Shown: in pieces, positions 1 through 7,016 of the stretch
Layout: each line of letters starts with the position of its first letter
Numbering within the stretch: the stretch's first letter is position 1
Made by a program: the position numbers and the translations under genes
The notes under the pieces: model-generated
The model's input: only the letters and a program-made list of their open reading frames with translations
What the model was told of the DNA's origin: nothing
Databases searched by the model: none
DNA from: CAXYVC01 sp964292295
GTDB lineage: Bacteria > Acidobacteriota > Holophagae > Holophagales > Holophagaceae
DNA length: 29,713 nt
Assembly (NCBI GenBank): GCA_964292295.1
Contig: CAXYVC010000023.1
Location: forward strand, 1 to 29,713
Reading direction: 5' to 3'

Positions 1-7
1 TTCAAAG

Positions 8-23
8 ACCCCTTCAGCGGGGT
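8..23 (-). terminator. weak hairpin after the VanZ-LpxH gene
   Basis: A 5-bp perfect stem (ACCCC at 8-12, GGGGT at 19-23) with a 6-base loop lies about 30 bases past the stop codon of the minus-strand VanZ-LpxH gene. Read on the minus strand it is followed by CTTTGAA, only a short T run, so it is at best a weak intrinsic terminator. The other bases of 1-51 hold nothing else I recognise. Confidence 0.3.
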
Positions 24-51
24 GGGAAGAACATACATGCACAATGCGGGT

Positions 52-1122
52 TCAGAGGCGCTCCACGCGCCCTTCCCGCCAGACCATGAAAGCGCCCTCG
101 TGGGCCCAGGGCAGCGCGACGCCCACACCCTCCCGGTGCGCCTGGTGGAAGTGGCCCACCAGGAAGCAGCCCGCGCCGGAGGCCTCCACCACCTCCCGGA
201 AGGCCTCGGCGGGGAAGTGCTGCTTGTGGTGCCGGTTGGTGCCCCGCAGGGCCTTCTCCAGGCGCCGCGCCAGGGCGCGGGCCCACGGGGCGGGCAGCAG
301 GCGCGCCAGGAGCCACACGGGCCCGCTGCGGCTCAGGAGGTTCCACAGGCGGTAGCGCCGGTCCGCGCGGTTCACCAGGTCGCCGTGTTCCCAGGCGAGG
401 CCCTCCGCGGGCAGCGCGCCGCCCGGGCCTTCGCCCATCAGGTCGAAGTCCGCCGACAGGCCGTCCAGGAAATACTCCCGGTTGCCCATCCAGAGCCCCA
501 CCCAGCGCCCGGCGGTGCGGCGGGCGCGCACCCACCACAGGAAGCCCCGCTGGGCCTCGGTCTCCATGCCGGGCACGCCCACCCACAACTCGAAGAGGTC
601 CCCCAGGAAGAGCCAGTCCGCCTCCGGATGGCGCAGCGCGGCTTCGCGAAGGCCCGTCAGCTCCTCGCCCCAGTGGGGATCGGCCACCAGGATCAGGGGG
701 CGCGCAGGGTCCGGCCGCGCCGCGTTCCCGCGCCGCCACCCGAAGCCCTCCAGGCGCCTCCCCCAGAGGCCTGGCAGCGAGGCGAGGGCCAGGCCGAGGG
801 CCGCGCCGCAGGCGTCCGCCGCCAGGTCGCCCCAGCTCGCATCCCGCCCCGGCACGAAGGACTGGTGCCATTCGTCCAGCAGCGCGTAGAGCAGCGCCGC
901 GCCGAAGAGGATCAGGTGGCGGCGGTAGACGGGCGTGCGGCGGTCGGTGGCGCGCCAGGCCAGCTCCCCCGCGGCCGCGAGCGCGCCGAAGGCGGTGGCG
1001 TGGGCCAGCCAGTCGAGGGGGTGCGGCAGCTCCACGCCCCCGGGCAGCTGCGACTGGTGGCTGAGCCAGGCGATGGAAAGGGCCAGGGCGGCGGGCAGGA
1101 TCCAGATGAAGCGACGTCCCAT
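52..1122 (-). CDS. VanZ-like membrane domain fused to LpxH-like metallophosphoesterase
   Basis: This 356-residue protein joins two families. Residues 1-120 are VanZ-like: about four hydrophobic segments, DWLAHATAFG near 37-46 and DEWHQSFVPGR near 83-93, the usual VanZ signatures. Residues 141-356 are a calcineurin-fold phosphoesterase with the metal motifs in order: DPH 148-150, GD 174-175, GNRE 213-216, HGD 246-248 and GHFH 323-326. GNRE in place of GNHD is typical of LpxH, which removes UMP from UDP-2,3-diacylglucosamine in lipid A synthesis. True LpxH activity is inference; it could be another lipid-linked or nucleotide phosphatase. The ATG at 1122 gives a clean VanZ N-terminus. It has no good ribosome binding site but lies 28 bases after the GAF gene, so it is probably in the same transcript. 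The fusion ORF is continuous, with no sign of a frameshift. Confidence 0.8.
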   Translation of the reverse strand: MGRRFIWILPAALALSIAWLSHQSQLPGGVELPHPLDWLAHATAFGALAAAGELAWRATDRRTPVYRRHLILFGAALLYALLDEWHQSFVPGRDASWGDLAADACGAALGLALASLPGLWGRRLEGFGWRRGNAARPDPARPLILVADPHWGEELTGLREAALRHPEADWLFLGDLFELWVGVPGMETEAQRGFLWWVRARRTAGRWVGLWMGNREYFLDGLSADFDLMGEGPGGALPAEGLAWEHGDLVNRADRRYRLWNLLSRSGPVWLLARLLPAPWARALARRLEKALRGTNRHHKQHFPAEAFREVVEASGAGCFLVGHFHQAHREGVGVALPWAHEGAFMVWREGRVERL

Positions 1123-1150
1123 GCTTCGATGAAAGCACAGGAAAGGCCCT

Positions 1151-2212
1151 TCACCAGGGATCTTCCTCGTCCGCGCGATCCCCCGGGCCGTAGACGGCCA
1201 GCTTCCAGGCCACCTCCCCGGCCCCCTCCCGGCTCGAGGCCAGGGCCTCGCCGGCGCGGCGCACCGCCCCCTGGATGGCGAGGTCCCGGCGGTCCGGGCG
1301 GTAGCAGGGATCCCAGAGCGTCGCCCCCATGGGGATGGCCCCCAGCTTGGCGCGGATGCGCTCCAGCAGGATGCAGCCACCCTCCTGGGCGGTGCGGGGC
1401 AGGAGCAGCAGGAAGCGTGCGCGCCCCTGGTCCACCAGCAGGTCCTCCCCCCGGAGGGCCTCCGCCACGCTGCGCAGGGCCCGGCGGCTCTCCCGGGTGG
1501 GGGCCAGCTCCCAGACGGCCACCACCATGGGTTCGTTGCGGCGGCGGGCCAGGTAGAGGTTCGCCTTCAGCCAGATGTCCAGGTAGCGCAGGTTGGGCAG
1601 GTGCGTGTCCCGGCTCTCCAGGGCGCTGTCCTCCACCACGGCGGAGGTGAGGTCCAGCGCCTCGCGGGTCATGTGGAGCTCGTGCTTGAGCTGCTCCACC
1701 TCCAGGGTCTTGCTGAAGAGGTTCGCCATGGCGTTGACCATGGCGATCTCCGCGCGGGTGAAGGGCTGGGGCGTGCCCGCGTGCACGGAGAGCACCCCGA
1801 TGACCCGCCCCGACTGGTGCAGGGGCACGCCGATGTAGGCGCGGATGCCCAGGCGCCGGAAGGCCGTGTGCTCCCGCCACTGGGGATCGTTGAAGGCGTC
1901 CCGGATGATCAGCGTGCGCGTCGGCGTCTCGAGCACCAGCGGCGCGAAGCCCTCCGCGGGCTCGTGGATGGAGGCGTCGGGGCCGGCCCCCGGGCCCGTG
2001 GCCCACCAGAAGGCCTCGTAGCCCAGGTCCGTGAGCTTGGTGATGACCGCGCCGGCGAGGCCCAGCTGCTGGACCAGGAGCTGCAGGCCGTGCTCGAAGA
2101 GCTGGGTCGGGTCGGGGAAGGCCTCCTCCAGAAGGCTCCCCAGGGCCGCGAGGTGGTCCGGGTCGCGCGGCGCGCCCCGCTGATCCCTCGCTGCCGTCCG
2201 CTGCTTGGCCAC
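1151..2212 (-). CDS. GAF-domain protein with degenerate GGDEF-like C-terminus
   Basis: Predicted 353-residue cytoplasmic sensor or signalling protein. Residues about 36-168 read as a GAF domain, including IGVPLHQSGRVIGVLSVH. A helical linker (ALDLTSAVVEDSALESRD) precedes a region laid out like a diguanylate cyclase: LPNLRYLD near 205-212, and a strand-turn-strand near 260-272 where GGDEF should be. There the sequence is QGRARF, so the catalytic and GTP-binding residues are absent and cyclase activity is not expected. The GTG at 2212 is chosen because a TATCGT box ends 7 bases upstream; an upstream TTG at 2248 would fall inside the -35 box. It may bind a small ligand or act as a c-di-GMP-independent scaffold; no partner is evident. 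It precedes the VanZ-LpxH gene by 28 bases. Confidence 0.75.
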   Translation of the reverse strand: MAKQRTAARDQRGAPRDPDHLAALGSLLEEAFPDPTQLFEHGLQLLVQQLGLAGAVITKLTDLGYEAFWWATGPGAGPDASIHEPAEGFAPLVLETPTRTLIIRDAFNDPQWREHTAFRRLGIRAYIGVPLHQSGRVIGVLSVHAGTPQPFTRAEIAMVNAMANLFSKTLEVEQLKHELHMTREALDLTSAVVEDSALESRDTHLPNLRYLDIWLKANLYLARRRNEPMVVAVWELAPTRESRRALRSVAEALRGEDLLVDQGRARFLLLLPRTAQEGGCILLERIRAKLGAIPMGATLWDPCYRPDRRDLAIQGAVRRAGEALASSREGAGEVAWKLAVYGPGDRADEEDPW

Positions 2213-2219
2213 GGTTCCG

Positions 2220-2248
2220 ACGATAGGCGACCCGGGCCGCGCGCGCAA
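2220..2248 (-). promoter_or_regulatory. sigma-70-type promoter of the GAF gene, probably leaderless
   Basis: On the minus strand, TTGCGC (2248-2243) and TATCGT (2225-2220) are separated by exactly 17 bases. Only 7 bases separate the -10 box from the GTG at 2212, so transcription would begin at or next to the start codon, giving a leaderless message. No Shine-Dalgarno sequence is present. Confidence 0.5.
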
Positions 2249-2279
2249 TGCGCCGCACGGACCCCGTACCCGCTTTTTC

Positions 2280-2822
2280 CTAGCAGATCTCCACGCGCAA
2301 CGAGGCGTCCACCTCGTCCTGGAGCAGGCCCTCGATGTAGTGCAGTGTGCCGCCCCCGGCGCTGGGGCAGGAACCGCAGGCCCCGTGGTAGCGGATGCTC
2401 AGGGTCCGTCCGTCGAAGCCGAGCACCTCCAGGCCGCCCCCGTCCCCCGCCAGTCCCGGACGCACCCGCAGATCCAGCACCTCGTTGATGCGGGCCAGGG
2501 CCTCGCCCTGCGTGATGCCCTCGGGCAGGCGGGGCTGCTCGCCCTCCGCCTCCTCCATCCGAAGCTCCTCGAGGACCTCGCAGACGGGGTCGATGAGGGC
2601 GTTCCAGTCGGCGGAAGCCTCCTTGTTCACGGTCACGAAGCGGTCCATGTAGAAGACCGAGGCGACCCCGCCCAGGGCGAAGAGGGGCGCCGCCAGGGGG
2701 TCCCCCACCGCCGCGGCAAAGTCCCGGAAGGAGCGCACGCCGCTCCGGAGCAGGGGCCGCTGCACCACGAACTTCAGCGCGTCCGGGTTGGGGGTGGGCT
2801 CGATGTTGAGGACCTTGGGCAT
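2280..2822 (-). CDS. NifU/Nfu-type iron-sulfur cluster carrier
   Basis: This 180-residue protein has the two-domain Nfu layout. An N-terminal Nfu domain starts VLNIEPTPNPDALKF (residues 4-18). A C-terminal NifU-like domain (about 105-180) carries CGSC (Cys149 and Cys152), the pair that holds a labile [4Fe-4S] cluster between two subunits. The family stores or hands over Fe-S clusters to apoproteins in the cytoplasm. The usual Nfu N-terminal domain is followed by an acidic linker rich in Glu, and the chain ends in an extra cysteine (VEIC), which is unusual. The ATG at 2822 has GGCGAGG about 6 bases upstream. A possible -10 TAAACT is at 2845-2840. The gene is divergent from the IMPase gene and may share its transcript with the GAF gene 67 bases downstream, though that gene has its own promoter. 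Confidence 0.85.
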   Translation of the reverse strand: MPKVLNIEPTPNPDALKFVVQRPLLRSGVRSFRDFAAAVGDPLAAPLFALGGVASVFYMDRFVTVNKEASADWNALIDPVCEVLEELRMEEAEGEQPRLPEGITQGEALARINEVLDLRVRPGLAGDGGGLEVLGFDGRTLSIRYHGACGSCPSAGGGTLHYIEGLLQDEVDASLRVEIC

Positions 2823-2839
2823 CTCGACCTCGCCGGGAT

Positions 2840-2845
2840 AGTTTA
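2840..2845 (-). promoter_or_regulatory. possible -10 box of the Nfu gene
   Basis: TAAACT on the minus strand lies 17 bases before the ATG at 2822, in the 91-bp gap between two divergent genes. The hexamer 17 bases upstream (CTGGAA) is a poor -35. It resembles the other -10 candidates here (TACACT, TAGACT), which is the main support. Confidence 0.25.
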
Positions 2846-2913
2846 CCTTTTCGATCAGGCTTTTCCAGTTTCCCTCAAGCGCCGGATCCCGGACAATGGG
2901 AAGCGGAGGCGCC

Positions 2914-3690
2914 ATGTTCGAGGCACAGCGCGAGGCGGCGGTGGCTGCGGCCAAGGCGGGGGGCGAGGTGCTCCTGCGCCACTTCCGGAAGCTCGACCCC
3001 GCCACCGTCGCGGAAAAGACCAAGAACGACTTCGTGAGCGAGGCGGACCGCGCCAGCGAAGCGGCCATCAAGGCCGAGCTGGACCGGCGCTTCCCCCAGT
3101 ACGCCTTCCTGGGCGAGGAGACCGGTGCCTTCGGCGACAGCACCCGCTGCTGGATCGTGGACCCCCTCGACGGCACCCTGAACTTCGTGCAGGGCTTTCC
3201 CCACTGGTGTGTGTCCGTGGCCCTGTGGGATGCGGCGGGCCCCGTGACGGGCTGCGTGTGGGACCCGCTCCGCCAGGACCTCTTCCTGGCCGTGCGGGAC
3301 GAGGGCGCCACCTGGAACGGACAGCCCATGACCATCAGCCAGCAGCCGGGACTCGACGGCGCCTTCGTGGCCACGGGCTTCGCCTTCCAGCTGGGCGAGC
3401 GCTTCCAGAGCTACGCGGTGGCCCTGTCCTCGGTCTTCTACCGCGCCAAGGGCATCCGCCGCGCGGGCAGCGCCGCGCTGGACCTGGCCCACACCGCCGC
3501 GGGCATCTACGACGGCTTCTTCGAGCTGGGCCTCAAGAAGTGGGACTTCGCCGCGGGCGCGCTGCTGGTGAAGGAGGCGGGGGGCCTGGTGAGCGACTGG
3601 AACGGCGGCGACAGCTGGTTCCAGCAGGGTGACCTCGTGGCCGGCAACCTCTTCGTACAACAGGACCTGGTGAGCGTCTTCAAGAGCTGA
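2914..3690 (+). CDS. inositol-1-monophosphatase family protein
   Basis: 258 residues, the normal length of the family. Metal-binding motifs are intact: GEET (67-70), DPLDGT (83-88) with WIVD just before, and WDFAAG (210-215) near the C-terminus. These enzymes are Mg2+-dependent, Li+-sensitive phosphatases acting on inositol monophosphate or related sugar phosphates; some members (SuhB) also take part in rRNA transcription and maturation. The substrate cannot be told from sequence. An ATG at 2896 also lies in frame, but the ATG at 2914 is preferred because GGAGG lies 4-8 bases upstream of it. The 3' end faces the ThrE-like gene, with 9 bases between the stop codons. Confidence 0.9.
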   Translation: MFEAQREAAVAAAKAGGEVLLRHFRKLDPATVAEKTKNDFVSEADRASEAAIKAELDRRFPQYAFLGEETGAFGDSTRCWIVDPLDGTLNFVQGFPHWCVSVALWDAAGPVTGCVWDPLRQDLFLAVRDEGATWNGQPMTISQQPGLDGAFVATGFAFQLGERFQSYAVALSSVFYRAKGIRRAGSAALDLAHTAAGIYDGFFELGLKKWDFAAGALLVKEAGGLVSDWNGGDSWFQQGDLVAGNLFVQQDLVSVFKS

Positions 3691-3699
3691 AGTCCCGGC

Positions 3700-4938
3700 C
3701 TACAGCTCCAGGCGGCTCGGCACGAGGGCGTGGGCCAGGAGGAGGCCCGTCATCATGGCCAGGGCCACGAGAAGCACGGTGGCGCCGGCTTCCAGGCCCG
3801 GCTGCATCTGCTTCTGGAGCACCGCGGTGATGCCCCGGAGCGCGGCGCTGCCGGGCACGAGGATCATCAGGCCGGGCAGGATGCTCACGGCGCTGGGGAT
3901 GCGCTTCAGCCGGGCCAGGAGGTTCGCACCCGCCCCCAGCAGGAAGGTGCCCACGCCCACGCCGGCCTCCCGCCCGAAGGCGAGGCCGCCCAGGCGGGCG
4001 CCCGCGTAGGCCAGGGCGCAGCCCATGAAGATCCAGCCCAGGTCCCGTGGCCGGGCCTTGAAGAGCACCACGAAGGCCACGGGCGTGAGGACGAGGCCCA
4101 GCAGGGGCCAGGCACCCCCGAGGGCCCGGGGCGCCACGGCCAGCTCCGCCCCCAGGCCCGCGCCGAGCTGGTGCCCGAGCCCCACGCCGAAGGAGAGCTG
4201 CAGGAAGATCATGCCCGTGTCCATCAGGCGGGAGGTCCCGCTCATCAGGTGGCCCGTGGCGAGTTCGTTCATGGCCGTGATCAGGCGCAGGCCCGGGATC
4301 AGCGGCAGCAGGGCGCAGGCGGTCACCAGCAGCGGCGCGGTGCCCGGCACCAGGCGCGCCCCGAAGGAGGCCAGCAGGGCCGCCAGGAAGGCCCCCACGA
4401 GGTACAGCAGGCGCCCCAGCAGGGGACGCGCGCCCATGAGAAGGCCCAGGCATCCCACCGCCAGCCCCACCGCAGCCGTCACGGCCACCTCCCGCCAGCC
4501 GCCCCCCATGAAGAGGGGGGCCGCGCCCACGGCCAGGCCGTAGCTCGCCACCTCCAGCAGCGGGGAGAACCGGGCGGGCGATTCCACGGCCTCCCGCAGG
4601 TGCCGCCGGGCCTCCTCCACGCCCCAGCCCTCCTTCAGGAGACCATCGGCCACCGCCTGCAGCTGCACCATGCGCTCGAGGTTCACGTCGGACGCGGGGC
4701 TGCTCTCCAGGTAGGTGCGGTGCCGCCCCTCCTCCTCGATGGAGGCGAAGAAGGCCGTGGGCTGGGCGAAGAACTGCCCGCGCCGCCCCAGGCGCGCCGC
4801 CACCCGGGCCATCACACCCTCGAAGCGATGGGCCGGCGTGGCGTAGCGCTGAAGGCTGCGCCCCAGCTCCAGGCACAGGTCCACCTCGGGGCTCAGCACC
4901 GCGGCGTGGGGATCGGGATCGGGCGCGGGCAGGCCCAT
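3700..4938 (-). CDS. ThrE-family threonine/serine exporter-like protein
   Basis: This 412-residue protein matches the fused ThrE layout. Residues 1-120 are a soluble cytoplasmic N-terminal domain (ELGRSLQRYATPAHRFEGVM near 24-43). Then come about ten hydrophobic segments in two groups: 125-265, containing PLIPGLRLITAMNEL near 212-226, and 275-410, containing PSAVSILPGLMILVPGSAALRG near 348-369. The PG(L/S) turns at the ends of both halves are the family hallmark. Corynebacterium ThrE exports threonine and serine by proton antiport. Here it ends an operon of two aminopeptidases and an oligopeptide transporter, so I infer it releases excess amino acids after peptide breakdown. Its ATG overlaps the OPT stop codon as TGATG (4940-4936), implying translational coupling. 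Confidence 0.85.
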   Translation of the reverse strand: MGLPAPDPDPHAAVLSPEVDLCLELGRSLQRYATPAHRFEGVMARVAARLGRRGQFFAQPTAFFASIEEEGRHRTYLESSPASDVNLERMVQLQAVADGLLKEGWGVEEARRHLREAVESPARFSPLLEVASYGLAVGAAPLFMGGGWREVAVTAAVGLAVGCLGLLMGARPLLGRLLYLVGAFLAALLASFGARLVPGTAPLLVTACALLPLIPGLRLITAMNELATGHLMSGTSRLMDTGMIFLQLSFGVGLGHQLGAGLGAELAVAPRALGGAWPLLGLVLTPVAFVVLFKARPRDLGWIFMGCALAYAGARLGGLAFGREAGVGVGTFLLGAGANLLARLKRIPSAVSILPGLMILVPGSAALRGITAVLQKQMQPGLEAGATVLLVALAMMTGLLLAHALVPSRLEL

Positions 4939-6974
4939 CAGGCCTTGGCGCGGCGGCTGTAGGCCACCACGAACACGCAGAGCCCCGCCATGGCCGCCAG
5001 GGCGAGGCGCTCGCCCAGGGCGTTCCCGGGCCCCTCGTAGCAAGCGGCGGGCAGGATCTGGAGCTTCGCCATGTCCCAGTGCAGGTGGTCGAACACGAAT
5101 TTCACCAGCGCCGCCAGCACGCCCATGAGGGCGCCGCCCGCCATGAGGCCCGAGGCCACCAGGATGCCGCGGTTCTCCTTGGCCTTCAGACCCGCCTCCG
5201 TGTCCCCGGCGCGCTTGCGGTTCACCAGGTGGCTCAGGATGCCGCCCAGGAAGAGGGGCGTGTTCAGCTCGATGGGCAGGTACATGCCCAGGGCGAAGCC
5301 CAGGGCGGGAATCTCCACCATGCGCAGCACGATGGAGAGCGCCACGCCGAGGCCGAAGAGATACCAGCGCAGGGGCATGGCCGTCTGGCCGAAGATGCCC
5401 TCGAGGATCTGCTTCATGGCGCTGGCCTGGGGCGCGGGGATCTGCTGGGTGCCGAAGCCCTCGCGGCTGAGCAGGGCCATGGCCAGGCCGCAGAAGACCG
5501 CCGCCACCAGGGTGCCGAAGAACTTCAGGCCCAGCTGCCGCGCGGGCGTGGCGCCGATCCAGTGGCCGATCTTCAGGTCGGTGGACACGGCGCCGCTGGC
5601 GCTGAGGGCCGTGCACACCACGCCGCCCACCATCATGGTCACGAAGGCGCCGAGCCCCCCGCCGAAGCCCAGCTTCAGCATCACGAAGCCCGTGATGATG
5701 AGGGTGAGCATCGTCATGCCGCTGATGGGGTTCGTGCCGATGGTCGCGATGGCGCGGGCCGCCACGGGCGCGAAGAGGAAGGCGATGACCATCACCAGCA
5801 GAGTGCCGACCAGGGCCACGAAGAAGGCGCTCTTCAGGCCGATGCCGAAGCTGATGAAGAGGAAGCACGCCACGGCGAAGATGACGAGGCCCACGCCCAC
5901 GAAGGAGAGGGGCAGGCTGCGCTCCGTGCGCGCCACGGCCGTGCGGGTGTCCTGGTGCTTCAGGCCCTCCAGGTTGCTCACGATGGAGCGCACCATGCTC
6001 GGCATGGCGGCGATCACGCCCATGATGCCGCTGCCCGCGATGGCGCCCACGCCGATGATCTGCACGTAGGCCTTGAAGACCTGGACGGGCGTCATCTGGG
6101 CGATGGGCACGGCGCCGGGCGCCAGGACGCCGGGAACGTGCTGACCGATGGCGTAGACCATGGGCACCAGCACGAACATGGAGAGCAGGCTGCCCGCGGC
6201 GATCACCGAGGTGTAGCGCAGGCCCAGGATGTAGCCGATCCCCAGCGTCGCGGCGCTGTTCAGGAAGTTGAAGGCCAGGAACTTGTCCCGCAGCTTCGCA
6301 CCCACCCAGGCGTGCTGCAGGCTGATGGTCTCGGACATGCCGCGGAACAGGGTGGCCAGGCCATCGTAGGCCGCGCCGATGCCGGCGGAGGCCGCGAGGA
6401 TCTTCGCCTGGTTGCCCACGGCCTCGCCGCTCACCAGGATCTCGGTGGTGGCGGTGGCCTCGGGCCAGGGGAAGTGGCCGTGGTTCTCCACCATGAAGTG
6501 GTAGCGCAGGGGGATCAGGAAGAGGATGCCCAGGCAGCCGCCCAGGAAGCTCACCACCACCACCTGGAAGAGGCCCGGCGCGGGCACGCCGTACGCGGGG
6601 TTCGCCGCCAGCATGTACAGGGCGGGAATCGTGAAGACCGCGCCCGCCACCACGTGGCTGGAGTTGGCGCCGATGCTCGTGGCGATCACGTTCTCCAGGA
6701 TGCCGCTGCGCCGCTGGAAGAGGCGCCCGAGGCCGATGGCCAGGATGGCGATGGGGATCGCCGCCTCGATGCCCTGCCCCACCTTCAGCGCCAGGTAGGC
6801 GGCGGCCATGGAGAAGACCGCGCAGAAGAGGGTGCCCAGCGCCACGCTGCGCACGGTGATCTCGGGCACGCCGGCCTCGTCGGGCACCACGGGCACGTAG
6901 CGTTCGCCTTCCTGCAGGGGCCTGCGGGCGTTGGCCGGCAGGCCCTTGATCTCGACGGGGGCATCCTGGGACAT
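4938..6974 (-). CDS. OPT family oligopeptide transporter
   Basis: 678 residues with about 14-16 hydrophobic segments after a short hydrophilic N-terminus. It starts the membrane region with EITVRSVALGTLFCAVFSMA and AYLALKVGQ, and has GANSSHVVAGAVFTIPALYML and HFPWPEA, all typical of bacterial OPT proteins. This family imports small peptides, or in some branches metal-chelate complexes, driven by the proton gradient. Its place directly after two M1 aminopeptidases favours peptides. The ATG at 6974 has CCGGAG 5 bases upstream. The gene starts 42 bases after the preceding aminopeptidase gene and overlaps the ThrE-like gene by one base. Confidence 0.9.
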   Translation of the reverse strand: MSQDAPVEIKGLPANARRPLQEGERYVPVVPDEAGVPEITVRSVALGTLFCAVFSMAAAYLALKVGQGIEAAIPIAILAIGLGRLFQRRSGILENVIATSIGANSSHVVAGAVFTIPALYMLAANPAYGVPAPGLFQVVVVSFLGGCLGILFLIPLRYHFMVENHGHFPWPEATATTEILVSGEAVGNQAKILAASAGIGAAYDGLATLFRGMSETISLQHAWVGAKLRDKFLAFNFLNSAATLGIGYILGLRYTSVIAAGSLLSMFVLVPMVYAIGQHVPGVLAPGAVPIAQMTPVQVFKAYVQIIGVGAIAGSGIMGVIAAMPSMVRSIVSNLEGLKHQDTRTAVARTERSLPLSFVGVGLVIFAVACFLFISFGIGLKSAFFVALVGTLLVMVIAFLFAPVAARAIATIGTNPISGMTMLTLIITGFVMLKLGFGGGLGAFVTMMVGGVVCTALSASGAVSTDLKIGHWIGATPARQLGLKFFGTLVAAVFCGLAMALLSREGFGTQQIPAPQASAMKQILEGIFGQTAMPLRWYLFGLGVALSIVLRMVEIPALGFALGMYLPIELNTPLFLGGILSHLVNRKRAGDTEAGLKAKENRGILVASGLMAGGALMGVLAALVKFVFDHLHWDMAKLQILPAACYEGPGNALGERLALAAMAGLCVFVVAYSRRAKA

Positions 6975-7016
6975 GGCGACTCCGGAAGGGTGGAAAGCCC
7001 CATTATCCCGGAAAGC

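Noticed and set aside
2271..2280. T run (CGCTTTTTCC) as a terminator
   Set aside because: On the plus strand it follows no gene and no stem; on the minus strand it is an A run just after the Nfu stop codon.
2914..3690. Naming the IMPase gene suhB
   Set aside because: The motifs fit the family, but sequence alone does not separate SuhB from histidinol-phosphate or other sugar-phosphate phosphatases.
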